From Sphingomonas sp. M1-B02 (GTDB taxonomy: Bacteria; Pseudomonadota; Alphaproteobacteria; Sphingomonadales; Sphingomonadaceae): a stretch of 64,000 nt of DNA. Where the stretch lies: assembly GCF_026167525.1 (NCBI RefSeq), contig NZ_CP110679.1, positions 682,001 to 746,000 of the forward strand, in the 5' to 3' direction. Numbering within the stretch: position 1 is the stretch's first letter; every line of letters starts with the position of its first letter. A model generated the notes under the pieces. The model did no database searches. It was given only the letters and a program-made list of their open reading frames with translations, and was not told the DNA's origin. Made by a program: the position numbers and the translations under genes. Below are positions 1-9,974 of this stretch, piece after piece.

Positions 1-41
1 TGGGAGTCGCGTTGGGCCGTCCGGCTGGCTAGGATGAAGCC

Positions 42-224
42 ATGTTGCGCAATCGAAAACTGCGGCTCGCTATCGTCCTCGCCATCGCGGTCTTCGCATT
101 ATTCTATGCGTGGCGGACCAATCAGGCCAGCCGTGCGCCGTGTGAGCCCGAGCGAGTCGAAGAGAAGGACGCATCGGGCAAGATCGTGAAGATCACCCGC
201 AAGGAGTGCGCGGCCCAGAGCTAG
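42..224 (+). CDS. Small single-pass membrane protein, function unknown
   Basis: A 60-residue protein I do not recognise. After a short basic N-terminus (MLRNRKLR) there is one hydrophobic segment at about residues 9-24, then a charged tail with two cysteines, the second close to the C-terminus. This looks like an N-terminal signal anchor with a short periplasmic tail. An AGGA motif lies 7 bases before the ATG, which supports the start. The stop overlaps, tail to tail, the stop of the next small gene on the other strand. The gene could continue an operon from outside the window. Moderately sure it is real, because start signal and composition are protein-like. Confidence 0.6.
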   Translation: MLRNRKLRLAIVLAIAVFALFYAWRTNQASRAPCEPERVEEKDASGKIVKITRKECAAQS

Positions 225-406
225 AGGCGGCTGCCATATCGTTCGATCGCATGCGTGGCGACGGAGAGGCTGATCGCGAAATCGCTCCCATCGGCACGCA
301 GATCCGCTTTCACATGATCCACTGGATTGCCGAACGCGACCAACAGCCCGGCGAGGAGCGCGAAAAGCGCGGCGTAGCCATAGCGTTTGGCTGTCGTTCC
401 GCGCAT
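221..406 (-). CDS. Small single-pass membrane protein, function unknown
   Basis: A 61-residue protein beginning MRGTTAKRY with one hydrophobic segment at about residues 9-24, followed by a short polar tail. The reading frame is open further upstream, but this ATG is chosen because a strong GGAGGG ribosome site lies just before it and the protein then starts with a basic, membrane-anchor-like N-terminus. Its stop codon overlaps the stop of the small plus-strand gene. No family recognised. The adjacent pair of tiny membrane proteins may be unrelated. Confidence 0.55.
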   Translation of the reverse strand: MRGTTAKRYGYAALFALLAGLLVAFGNPVDHVKADLRADGSDFAISLSVATHAIERYGSRL

Positions 407-531
407 CGCAGTTTCCCTCCTTGCCCGCCCGCATTGTTCGCCAATGGCTATCGCTGCATTGCTGTCGCCGCGATGAACGGGGTTGAGCGCGATCCGCCTT
501 CTCCATAGGGAAGGCCGCGGAGGGGCACCGA

Positions 532-1797
532 ATGACTGCAGCAGTCGCATCGCATCGGCGGATTCTAACCGCGAGCCTGGTCGGCACCTCGGTCGAGTTC
601 TACGATTTCTACATCTACGCCACGGCCGCCGCTTTGGTGTTTCCCGCGCTGTTCTTCCCGTCGCACGATCCCAGCCTCCAGCAACTGCTCTCTTATGCGA
701 GCTTCAGCGTCGCCTTTTTCGCGCGGCCGCTGGGCGGGCTCGTCTTCGGGCATTTCGGCGACCGAATGGGGCGCAAGTCGACGCTGGTCGCATCGCTGAT
801 GCTGATGGGCGTCTCGACCGTGCTGATCGCCTTCCTGCCGACCTATGCGATGATCGGCTGGGTCGCGCCGGTGCTGCTGTGCGTGCTGCGCTTCGGGCAG
901 GGGCTGGGGCTGGGCGGCGAATGGGGCGGGGCGAGTCTGCTTGCAGTCGAGAATGCGCCGCCGGGCTGGCGCTATCGCTATGGCAGCTTCCCGCCGATGG
1001 GCGCGCCGGTCGGCTTTTTGTTCGCCAACGGCTTCTTCCTGATCCTGGGCGCGCTGCTGAGCGACGATCAGTTCCGCGAATGGGGCTGGCGGCTGCCCTT
1101 CCTGGCGAGCGCAATCCTGGTCGGGCTCGGGCTGTGGGTGCGGGTGACGCTGACCGAGACGCCGGCGTTCGTGGAAGCCGCGCAGAAGGCGGCGCCTCCG
1201 AAAGTGCCGATCGCCGAACTGTTCCGCGAACATTGGCTGCCGACGCTGGCGGGGACAGTGGCGACGATCGCCTGCTTCGCGCTCTTCTATATCTCGACGG
1301 TGTTCATCATCGGCTACGGCACCAAGACGCTGGGCTACGACCGCGAGACCTTCCTGGGGCTCGAGCTAGGCGCGATCCTGTTCATGGCGGCGGGGATTGC
1401 GGTCGCGGCGATCCTGGCCGACCGGGGCGGGGCGACTCGGGTGCTGGCGCTGGGCTGCATCGTCACGATCCCGGTGGGACTGACGATGGCATCTTTGCTC
1501 CCCGGCGGATCGCTGCCGAGCGTCTTCCTGTGGCTCGCTTTCGCGCTCTTCACGATGGGCTTCGTCTATGGCCCGCTGGGGGGATGGCTGCCTAGCCTGT
1601 TCCCGGCGCGGGTGCGCTATACCGGCGTGTCGGTGACCTTCAACATCGGCGGGATCGTCGGCGGCGGGCTTACCCCGCTGATCGCCGAGGCGCTGGTGAC
1701 GCGGAGCGGGCTTATGTCGGTCGGCTATTATCTGGCGGGGGCGGGCATGCTGAGCCTGATCGGGCTTTGGATGCTCAGGCGACGCGTAGCAGCGTGA
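532..1797 (+). CDS. MFS transporter of the metabolite:H+ symporter (MHS) type
   Basis: A 421-residue, 12-helix major facilitator. The N-terminal sequence GTSVEFYDFYIYATAAAL and the loop between helices 2 and 3, GHFGDRMGRKS, are the hallmarks of the MHS family (ProP, ShiA and KgtP relatives), which import organic acids, osmolytes or shikimate with protons. The substrate cannot be read from sequence. Helices cover most of the protein, with the usual central loop at about residues 200-225. GGAGGGG lies 6-12 bases before the ATG. The 3' end overlaps the convergent rsmD by 23 bp. Confidence 0.85.
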   Translation: MTAAVASHRRILTASLVGTSVEFYDFYIYATAAALVFPALFFPSHDPSLQQLLSYASFSVAFFARPLGGLVFGHFGDRMGRKSTLVASLMLMGVSTVLIAFLPTYAMIGWVAPVLLCVLRFGQGLGLGGEWGGASLLAVENAPPGWRYRYGSFPPMGAPVGFLFANGFFLILGALLSDDQFREWGWRLPFLASAILVGLGLWVRVTLTETPAFVEAAQKAAPPKVPIAELFREHWLPTLAGTVATIACFALFYISTVFIIGYGTKTLGYDRETFLGLELGAILFMAAGIAVAAILADRGGATRVLALGCIVTIPVGLTMASLLPGGSLPSVFLWLAFALFTMGFVYGPLGGWLPSLFPARVRYTGVSVTFNIGGIVGGGLTPLIAEALVTRSGLMSVGYYLAGAGMLSLIGLWMLRRRVAA

Positions 1798-2314
1798 TTC
1801 GCGCCTTGCCGTGGACGCGGCTGGCGTCGATCGCGAAGCCGGCGACGTCGACCTGCTCTTCCTTCGCGGTCTCGATGCTGATCCAGGTCGCAGGGCTCGT
1901 CCAGCCGAGGCGGCCGAGCTTGTCGAGCGCCACGGCGCCCGCGCCGGTGCCATAAGGCGGGTCCATCAGGATCAGGTCGAGCGGCTTGATCGCGCTGCCG
2001 AGCGCGAGCGCCGAGGTGGGGCGGACGTCGGCCCCCTTTGCGCCGAGCTTGGCGACATTGGCCTTGAGCGTATCGAGCGCGGCCTTGTCCTGCTCGACGA
2101 ACAGGCAGGTGGCGGCGCCGCGCGACAATGCTTCGAGGCCGAGGGCGCCCGAGCCAGCGAAGAGATCGGCGACGGCTAGCCCCTCGAAGCTGCCGAGGCG
2201 GCTGGTGAGCATCGAGAAGAGCGCCTCGCGGGTGCGATCGGCGGTGGGACGGGTGGCGTCGCCTTTTGGCGATACGAGGGGGCGGCCGCGCCAGGTGCCG
2301 GCAATGATCCGCAT
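1775..2314 (-). CDS. rsmD: 16S rRNA (guanine966-N2)-methyltransferase RsmD
   Basis: A 179-residue Rossmann-fold methyltransferase that puts a methyl group on N2 of G966 of 16S rRNA using SAM. It starts with the typical MRIIAGTWRGRPL and carries TRPTADRTREALF, the SAM-binding motif DLFAGSGALGLEALSRGA (about residues 50-67) and the catalytic DPPYG (about 118-122). Length is normal for the family. Its ATG overlaps the TAA of the upstream pseudouridine synthase by one base (TAATG), so the two rRNA-modifying enzymes are probably translationally coupled. Confidence 0.95.
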   Translation of the reverse strand: MRIIAGTWRGRPLVSPKGDATRPTADRTREALFSMLTSRLGSFEGLAVADLFAGSGALGLEALSRGAATCLFVEQDKAALDTLKANVAKLGAKGADVRPTSALALGSAIKPLDLILMDPPYGTGAGAVALDKLGRLGWTSPATWISIETAKEEQVDVAGFAIDASRVHGKARITLLRVA

Positions 2315-3705
2315 TATTTACGCGACCGGGTCGGGCGCTTGGGCTTGGCGGGCTTGCCGCGACCGTCCGAAGGGCCGCGGGTGCGCGGGAGCTTGCGCGG
2401 TCCGTCGCCGATCTCGCCCGAGCGGGGTTCCTGCGTGTCGCGATGCGCGCGGGCGCGGGCGGCGCGGGCGGGCTTCTCGATCGCCTCGCTGCGCGCGGGA
2501 CGGCCGGGATCGGCGCGGCCCGGAGTCACGCGCGGGGTGAAGCGGGCTTCCTTGCGATCTGGACGCGGCGCATCGCTCGCTTCGGCGGGGGCGTTGCAGC
2601 CGGCGCCGCGGCGCGCGGGGGCTTCGGCCCGGGCGAGCCGTTCCTGACGGGGGACGACGGTTCGCTTGGGGAAGCGATTCTCGCCCGAGCTGCCGAAGGG
2701 CTTGCCGACGAGCGGGCCGCGGCGGGGGACTTCCTCGCGCGGAGCATCGCTGTGATTCGGAGCAACGCGCGTAGGGAAGCGTGCTTCGCCGCCGGGCGCT
2801 TCGGGACGCGGCGTCGAGTGGCGGGCGGCACCGGCGGCGCGGGTCGCCGAACGCTCGGGCTCGCGGCGCGGGCCGGGGCGGACCGGCTCGGGCCTGGGCG
2901 CGGGCGAGGCGACGACGCGGGCGCGGACCGCGAATTGCAGGTTCGACGCCGCCTTGCCGCCGCCGGGCTTGCTCAGCACGGTGCGGAAGGTGTTGAGATC
3001 GCTCGCGCGGATCTCGTCGACGTCGCCGATCGGAAGATCGCCGAGATAGAAGGGCCCGTAGCGGGTGCGGATCAAGCGGCTGACCTGGAGGCCGAGATGT
3101 TCGAGCACGCGGCGGACTTCGCGGTTCTTGCCCTCGGTCAGCGTCATCTCGATCCACAAATTGGCGCCGGTGCGCCGCTCGATATTGGCGTTGATCGATC
3201 CGTAGCGGACGCCCTCGATCTCGACGCCGAGCATCAGTTCCTCGAGCTGGGCCTGGGTGACATGGCCATAAGCGCGGGCGCGATAGCTGCGCTCGACGCC
3301 GGTCGACGGCAGTTCGAGCTCGCGCTTGAGTTCGCCGTCGGTGGTGAGGAGCAGCAGCCCCTCGGTGCCCAGATCGAGCCTTCCGACCGGGATCACGCGG
3401 GGTAGGCCCGGGGGCAGGCGATCGTAGATCGTCGGCCTTCCGGTGAAGTCGCGCTCGGCGGTCAGCAGCCCGGCGGGCTTGTGATAGCGGAACAGCCGCG
3501 CCGGCTCGGGCGCCTCGACCGGATTGCCGTCGACGGTGACGCCTTCGAGCGAGGTGAGAAGAGTGGCGGGGGTATCGAGCACGACGCCGTTGAGCGCGAT
3601 GCGCCCATCGGCGATCATGCGTTCGATTTCGCGACGCGACGCGATTCCGGCACGGGCGAGCAGCTTCGCGATGCGCTGCGATTCTTTGGCGTTGGACGGG
3701 GGCAC
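2314..3705 (-). CDS. RsuA/RluB-family rRNA pseudouridine synthase with long basic disordered tail
   Basis: A 463-residue protein. Residues about 9-60 form an S4 RNA-binding domain; about 68-235 form the pseudouridine synthase domain with the catalytic motif GRLDLGTEG (Asp111). The family converts a uridine of 23S rRNA (U2605, RluB) or 16S rRNA (U516, RsuA); RluB is the likelier match. From about residue 240 the protein becomes a 220-residue Arg/Pro/Ala-rich, probably unstructured tail with repeated RF-P-x-R-V-like units. Tails like this are common in alphaproteobacterial RluB, but this one is long. It is followed directly by rsmD. Confidence 0.85.
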   Translation of the reverse strand: MPPSNAKESQRIAKLLARAGIASRREIERMIADGRIALNGVVLDTPATLLTSLEGVTVDGNPVEAPEPARLFRYHKPAGLLTAERDFTGRPTIYDRLPPGLPRVIPVGRLDLGTEGLLLLTTDGELKRELELPSTGVERSYRARAYGHVTQAQLEELMLGVEIEGVRYGSINANIERRTGANLWIEMTLTEGKNREVRRVLEHLGLQVSRLIRTRYGPFYLGDLPIGDVDEIRASDLNTFRTVLSKPGGGKAASNLQFAVRARVVASPAPRPEPVRPGPRREPERSATRAAGAARHSTPRPEAPGGEARFPTRVAPNHSDAPREEVPRRGPLVGKPFGSSGENRFPKRTVVPRQERLARAEAPARRGAGCNAPAEASDAPRPDRKEARFTPRVTPGRADPGRPARSEAIEKPARAARARAHRDTQEPRSGEIGDGPRKLPRTRGPSDGRGKPAKPKRPTRSRK

Positions 3706-3821
3706 CGCGGCGATATAGCGATAATGCTCGGCACGGCAAAATTATTGCGGCGCCGAACGGGTTTTCGGGCGTTAGCGACGGAGCGGGGGCATCGGATCCC
3801 GCTGCGCATGAAGGCAAAGCG

Positions 3822-4247
3822 ATGTTGTTCGGCAAGAAGAAGCGACTGATCGAGCGGCTGTTGATCGTCGAGGACGAGCCGCTGGTGGCTTTCGACACCG
3901 AACATTTCCTGACCGGCGAAGGGTTCACGATCGTCGCGACGGTCGATTCGGTGGCCGATGGGCTGGCGGCAGTGGACGAGGCGGAGGAGATCGATCTCGT
4001 GCTGGTCGATGTCAGCCTGGCCGACGGCAGCGGCGTCGAAGTGGCCGAAGCCGCGCATGCCCGCGGAATCCAGGTGCTGTTCGTGACCGGCAACTTCCCC
4101 GAGGAGGCGCGGCGGCTGGCCGCGGGCTGCCTGGCCAAACCCTATCCGCACCGCGACCTGCTCGCCGCGATCCTGGCGATCGAGGCGGTGATCGAAGGCA
4201 ACACGCCCAAGAAGCTGCCGGGCAGTTTCAGCCTGTTCGGGGCGTAA
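3822..4247 (+). CDS. Stand-alone response regulator (receiver domain only)
   Basis: A 141-residue single receiver domain. It has the acidic pair Glu17-Asp18, the phosphoacceptor Asp63 in [11 protein letters not shown], Thr89 and the conserved Lys106 before Pro. There is no output domain; only a short tail follows. It should be phosphorylated by a histidine kinase encoded elsewhere and act by protein contact. It resembles sphingomonad single-domain regulators of the stress/phosphorelay type. There is no kinase beside it. It overlaps the convergent Rieske gene by 20 bp. Confidence 0.85.
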   Translation: MLFGKKKRLIERLLIVEDEPLVAFDTEHFLTGEGFTIVATVDSVADGLAAVDEAEEIDLVLVDVSLADGSGVEVAEAAHARGIQVLFVTGNFPEEARRLAAGCLAKPYPHRDLLAAILAIEAVIEGNTPKKLPGSFSLFGA

Positions 4248-5351
4248 GCGCGCGATCCACGGCATCGTGGAAGCTGCGGATGCCGCGTTCGAGCGTGCCG
4301 AGCGTAAGCCGGTCGAGCGAGCCCGAGGCGAGGCCCTGCTGGCCCAGTTCGCAGGCGCGGAAATCCTCGCCCGCGAAGGCGCCGCCATCGAGCAGTTCCC
4401 AGCCGCGCTCCCAATGGGCCAGCGCCTTCTCGGTCGCCGAGGCTTGCGGGATCAGCATGAAATCCTCCACGAGGACGCGATCCGCCGCCTGGGGCATCAG
4501 CACCATCAGGTTGATATAGTCCGGGCTGACCACGAGCACGGTGCCGGGGAACATCTGATAGGTGTAGGTGATCGCGCTGCGCAGCGTCGCCCAGTCGCTC
4601 GACGACAAAGCGGCATGCCCCGCCTCGCGGCCGACCGCCGAGCGCTGGTGCGGGCCGATCGCGTCGGCGGTGGAGACGCCGTCCTTGAAGAAGGGCGCGA
4701 TCGTGCCCGCGTGGAGCCGCTGGATATGATAGCCTTCGAGGAAGGCGTCCATGATCAGCTTCCAATTGGCGCGTACATCATGCGTGCGGCGGCGGAACAG
4801 ATGCTGGCCGGCGAGATCGAACGCCTCGAAATCGCGGGCTAGCGTTTCCGCTTCGCCGAAGTCGGCGCTTTCGTCGAAGCTGAACCAGATCAAGCCGCCC
4901 GCCTCGTGGGTCGGCAGGCGCTTCAGCCCATGCTCGGATTTGTCGAGGCCGGGGAAGGTGTCGGCGCGGGGCAGGCCGGTGAGGCGGCCGTCGAGCGCAT
5001 AGGTCCAGGCATGATAGGGGCAGACCAGCCGCGGTGCCGTCACCACCGCGCATCCCTCGACCAGGCGGGTGCCGCGGTGGCGGCAGACGTTGAGGAAGAC
5101 ATGCGCCTGCCCGTCCTTAGCAACGGCTTGCCGAAACCGTCATGCGGCACCGCCATATTGTTCGCCGGGAGCAATGCCGAGGGCGCGATCGCGATCGGCA
5201 CGTGCGCGAAGATCTGCGCCTGTTCGGCGACGAAGCGATCCGGACTCGTATAGACGCGCGCGTCGACATGGCTGATCGCGCCGCCATCGGGGCTGCCGCC
5301 GCGGGCGAGCATAGCGGCCAGCGCAAGCTGGCCCTGGGTGGGCGCGTTCAT
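4228..5351 (-). pseudogene. Rieske aromatic ring-hydroxylating oxygenase alpha subunit, frameshifted
   Basis: The protein starts at the ATG at 5351 (ribosome site GAGAGGAAGG) and runs in one frame to about 5119 (MNAPTQGQLAL... to GFGKPLL). The homology then continues in another frame from about 5118 ([16 protein letters not shown]) to the stop at 4228. A net loss of one base (modulo 3) at about 5118-5120 breaks it. The second part has the Rieske ligands C-x-H in CRHRG and C-x2-H in CPYHAW, and the mononuclear iron site region [14 protein letters not shown]. Joined, the product would be about 373 residues. Without repair the downstream piece has no good start and loses the first Rieske pair. 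This is either a true pseudogene or a sequence error; no homopolymer lies at the break. Confidence 0.8.
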
Positions 5352-5408
5352 CCTTCCTCTCCGCTGCTTTTCGGCTAGTGTCGCGCGAACGCGAATAGGG
5401 AGCAAGCG

Positions 5409-6764
5409 ATGGCGGGTGAGGCAGTGCTGGAAGAAGGGACGCGGGGCGGATTCGGCGCGACGATGGCGCCCTATCTGAAGCCGCGCCCGCTGGCTGCCTT
5501 GCTGCTGGGCATATCGAGCGGATTTCCGCTGGCGCTGTTGCTCGGCACGATGACCTTCTGGCTGGCGAAGGTGGGAATCGACAAGAAGACGATCGGCTTC
5601 GCGATCGGGCTGACCACGCCCTACACGCTCAAATTCCTGTGGGCGCCGCTGATCGATCGGGTGAAGTTGCCGGTGCTGACCGGGCTGTTCGGCCAGCGGC
5701 GGGCGTGGCTGTTCCTCGTGCAGGCGCTGCTGTTCTGCTCGGTTTGGATGCTGGGGGCGAGCCAGCCCGAGCTGCATCTGGGGCTGTTCGCTTTCTGGGC
5801 GATCGTCACCGCCTTCCTGGGCGCGACGCAGGATATCGTCATCGACGCCTATCGGATCGAGATATTGTCCGAGGACGAACTGGCACACGGGACCGCGAAC
5901 AACCAGTTCGGCTATCGGCTCGGCGCCTTTGCCGCGGGCGTGGGGACGATCGCTATCGCGTCGTCCGAGGGGCTCGGGCTGGGCTGGGCGATGGCCTATG
6001 GGCTGACCGGTTTTTGCGTGCTGCCGGGGATGCTAGCGGCGCTTTGGGCCGGGCCTGGGCTGCACGACCGGGTGCTGCAGGACGAGCCGCGGCAATCGCC
6101 GGGTCAGTGGCTGCAGAAGACGCTGGTGGGGCCGTTTCGCGAATTTCTCCAGCGGCGCGGGGCGCTGCTGATCCTGCTGTTCGTGCTCGTCTACAAATTG
6201 GGCGACGCGATGGGGCAGGCGATGCTCAATCCGATGATCGTCGAGCTGGGCTTTTCGGACACCGAGTTCATCGCGATCAACAAGGTGGTGGGATTCTGGG
6301 GGCTGATCGTCGGCGTCGCGCTTTCGGCGCCTTTGCTCGCTTGGCTCGGGATGGGGCGGGCGCTGTTCGTGTCCGGCGTGCTGATGATGGTGAGCAACCT
6401 GACCTTCGCGGTGCTGGCCTCGCAGGGCCATTCGAACCTGTGGCTGACGATCGCGGTGGCGACCGAGCAGGTGACCAGTGGGATGGGGCTTTCGATCTTC
6501 GTGACCTATCTCTCGGGACTATCGAGTCTAGCCTACACTGCGACGCAATTCGCCTTGCTCTCGTCGCTTGCGGGCGTGGGGCGGACCTGGCTGTCGAGCC
6601 CGGCCGGCATTCTCGCCGAGGAACTGGGCTGGGTCGGCTTCTGGGTGATGACCGCCATCGTCGCGCTGCCGGGGATGATCCTGCTGTGGATCTTGTGGCG
6701 CAAGGGCTTCGTGGTCGAGAGCGTGCGCAAGGCGCGTGCCGTGCCTGAAGCGGCGCCGGCGTGA
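5409..6764 (+). CDS. AmpG-like MFS permease
   Basis: A 451-residue, 12-helix MFS protein. The start YLKPRPLAALLLGISSGFPLALL and the motif GATQDIVIDAYRIE are typical of AmpG, the inner-membrane permease that imports anhydro-muropeptides for cell-wall recycling; a role in beta-lactamase induction is known for enterobacterial AmpG. AGGGAG lies 7-12 bases before the ATG. The gene is divergent from the broken Rieske gene and overlaps the next gene by 4 bp. Substrate is inferred from family only. Confidence 0.8.
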   Translation: MAGEAVLEEGTRGGFGATMAPYLKPRPLAALLLGISSGFPLALLLGTMTFWLAKVGIDKKTIGFAIGLTTPYTLKFLWAPLIDRVKLPVLTGLFGQRRAWLFLVQALLFCSVWMLGASQPELHLGLFAFWAIVTAFLGATQDIVIDAYRIEILSEDELAHGTANNQFGYRLGAFAAGVGTIAIASSEGLGLGWAMAYGLTGFCVLPGMLAALWAGPGLHDRVLQDEPRQSPGQWLQKTLVGPFREFLQRRGALLILLFVLVYKLGDAMGQAMLNPMIVELGFSDTEFIAINKVVGFWGLIVGVALSAPLLAWLGMGRALFVSGVLMMVSNLTFAVLASQGHSNLWLTIAVATEQVTSGMGLSIFVTYLSGLSSLAYTATQFALLSSLAGVGRTWLSSPAGILAEELGWVGFWVMTAIVALPGMILLWILWRKGFVVESVRKARAVPEAAPA

Positions 6765-7270
6765 AGCGCTGGATCATCGGGGCGGCGATCCTGCTGGTGG
6801 CGCTGGCCGCCGGCTGGGCGATCGGATCGCCCTATCTGACGGTGTGGCAGCTCAAGCGGGCCGCCGAGGCGCGCGACGTGGAGGGGATGCTGGCGCATGT
6901 CGATCTGCCGGCGGTGCGCGAGAGCCTGAAGATCCAGTTGCGCGAACGGCTGGCGGATGCGCCGAGCGATGATCCGCTCGAGGCGCTCGGCGCGCGGATC
7001 GCGGCGCGCTTTGCCGATCCGGTGGTCGACGCGGTCGTGACGCCGGAGGGGATGCGGGCGATCTTCGCGACGGGGGCCGCCGCGAGCACGACCGAGACCC
7101 CGGCGTTCGGGCTCAAGGCCGATGCGATGGTGGTGCGGCGGGAGTCGCTCGGTCATTTCCGGCTGGTGCGTCGCGACGGGCGGGGCGGCGAGCTCGGCTT
7201 CCGGCTCCGTGGGCTCGGCTGGAAGCTGGTGCGGATCCGCATGCCCGATCGGGACCCGGACCTCCCCTAA
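6761..7270 (+). CDS. DUF2939-type membrane-anchored protein
   Basis: A 169-residue protein with an N-terminal hydrophobic anchor (about residues 4-22) and a soluble domain beginning YLTVWQLKRAAEARDVEGMLAH, the recognisable start of the DUF2939 family. Function unknown; the soluble part should face the periplasm. The ATG overlaps the AmpG stop by 4 bp, so it is probably cotranscribed and coupled with the permease. Its stop overlaps the convergent downstream gene. Confidence 0.7.
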   Translation: MKRWIIGAAILLVALAAGWAIGSPYLTVWQLKRAAEARDVEGMLAHVDLPAVRESLKIQLRERLADAPSDDPLEALGARIAARFADPVVDAVVTPEGMRAIFATGAAASTTETPAFGLKADAMVVRRESLGHFRLVRRDGRGGELGFRLRGLGWKLVRIRMPDRDPDLP

Positions 7271-7692
7271 TCGATCGGCAAAGCGAGATCGGCGAAGGCG
7301 TTGGCCACGGCATGCGCGGTGACGGTGACGCCCATCGCCTCGCGCACGCCCAGCAGGTCGGCGAGCAGCAGCGCGGCGGTTTCGGGCTGGGTGCGGACGC
7401 GGGCGATCACGTCTAGCAAAGCCGCTTCGGACGCGGTCATGCGCGGGCAGCACCAGGGAGCGATCTGGATCGGGCCGGCGGATTGCGCCGACATTTCGGT
7501 CATCAGCGTACGGAGCAAAACCAGCGGGCGCTGGAAGCCCTTGCCGAAGGCGACGAGGAAGGCATGTGCGGCGCTGGCGTCGTTGAGCCCATGCGCGCCC
7601 ATCTGGCGGACTCCGAACAGGAGCAGGCGCGCGCCGGGATCCTCGGGCTGCCGCGCCGGAAGCAGAGCGGACAGGGGGTTGGTGACGGACAT
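7267..7692 (-). CDS. Conserved sphingomonad protein, DUF6628-like
   Basis: A 141-residue soluble, alpha-helical-looking protein with the segment ARLLLFGVRQMGAHGLNDA and a Cys-Cys pair followed by Pro-Arg-Met (PWCCPRMT). From memory this matches a family annotated DUF6628 in sphingomonads; function unknown. GGGAG precedes the ATG. It stands alone, tail to tail with the DUF2939 gene, and its 69 bp upstream gap contains a palindrome around a TTGACT hexamer, so it may have its own regulated promoter. Confidence 0.65.
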   Translation of the reverse strand: MSVTNPLSALLPARQPEDPGARLLLFGVRQMGAHGLNDASAAHAFLVAFGKGFQRPLVLLRTLMTEMSAQSAGPIQIAPWCCPRMTASEAALLDVIARVRTQPETAALLLADLLGVREAMGVTVTAHAVANAFADLALPID

Positions 7693-7735
7693 TGGCGACT
7701 CCCGCGAAACTGATGCCGCAGTGTCCGCAGTTCGC

Positions 7736-7756
7736 TATTGCAAGTCAATCGCAATA
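7736..7756 (-). promoter_or_regulatory. Inverted repeat (operator-like) upstream of the DUF6628-like gene
   Basis: TATTGC and GCAATA form an inverted repeat with a 9-base spacer. On the minus strand a TTGACT hexamer lies between the arms and could be a -35 element; the -10 is weak. TTGC...GCAA palindromes of this size resemble alphaproteobacterial Fur-type boxes, but this is inference only. Confidence 0.35.
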
Positions 7757-7761
7757 AGTCG

Positions 7762-9119
<1,358 letters not shown>

Positions 9120-9123
<4 letters not shown>

Positions 9124-9974
9124 GCCGCCGCTCGCGTGTCGCCCAGCAGGCCGATCAGCCGCCCGAGCACGTCGCGCAGGTCCTTGCGGTGCTCGACCAT
9201 GTCGACCAGGCCGTGGTCGCGATAATATTCGCTGGTCTGGAAATCGTCCGGGAGCTTTTCGCGGATCGTGTTCTCGATCACCCGCCGCCCGGTGAAGGCG
9301 AGGGTCGCGCGGGGTTCGGCGATCTGGACGTCGCCGAGCATCGCATAGGCCGCCATGACGCCGCCCGAAGTGGGATCGGTCAGCACGACGATATAGGGGA
9401 GCCCTGCATCGTGGAGCATTTCGATGGCGACGGTGGTGCGCGGCATTTGCATCAGGCTGAGAATGCCTTCCTGCATGCGGGCGCCGCCCGATGCCGTGAA
9501 GACGATGTAGGGCGCGTTGGCCTCGATCGCGGCTTCGACGCCGGCGATGAAGGCTTCGCCCACTGCCTGGCCCATCGATCCGCCCATGAAGGCGAAATCC
9601 TGGACGCCGATCACGGCTCTCTGGCCGTGGATCGTGCCCGAGGCGTTGAGGAAGGCGTCGGGCTCGCCGGTCGCGGTGCGCGCGGCCTTGAGGCGATCGA
9701 CATAGCGTTTCGAGTCACGGAATTTCAGCGGATCGTCGACGACGCGCGGGCTGCTGAGGACGGTGTAGCTGCCTTCGTCGAACAGATATTGGAAGCGCAG
9801 CGCCGGGCCGATCCGCTCGTGGAAATCGCAATGCGTGCAGACGTGGAGATTATCCTCCAACTCCTTGATGAAGACCATCGTCCCGCAGCCCTTGCACTTG
9901 TGCCAGAGATTGTCGGGAATGTCCTTGCGCGGCACGAAGGACAGGACGTTGCGGACGCGGCTGATCCAGCTCAT
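9120..9974 (-). CDS. accD: Acetyl-CoA carboxylase carboxyltransferase subunit beta
   Basis: A 284-residue carboxyltransferase beta subunit. With AccA it moves the carboxyl group from biotin-BCCP to acetyl-CoA to make malonyl-CoA for fatty acids. The N-terminal zinc ribbon is complete (Cys27, Cys30, Cys46, Cys49), and the crotonase-like core has the oxyanion-hole region ASGGARMQEG. Length is normal. The ATG overlaps the trpA stop by 4 bp and the gene overlaps folC by 4 bp, so the three genes are coupled. Confidence 0.96.

Noticed and set aside
7267..7270. Possible fusion of DUF2939 and the next gene
   Set aside because: They are on opposite strands and only their stop codons overlap.
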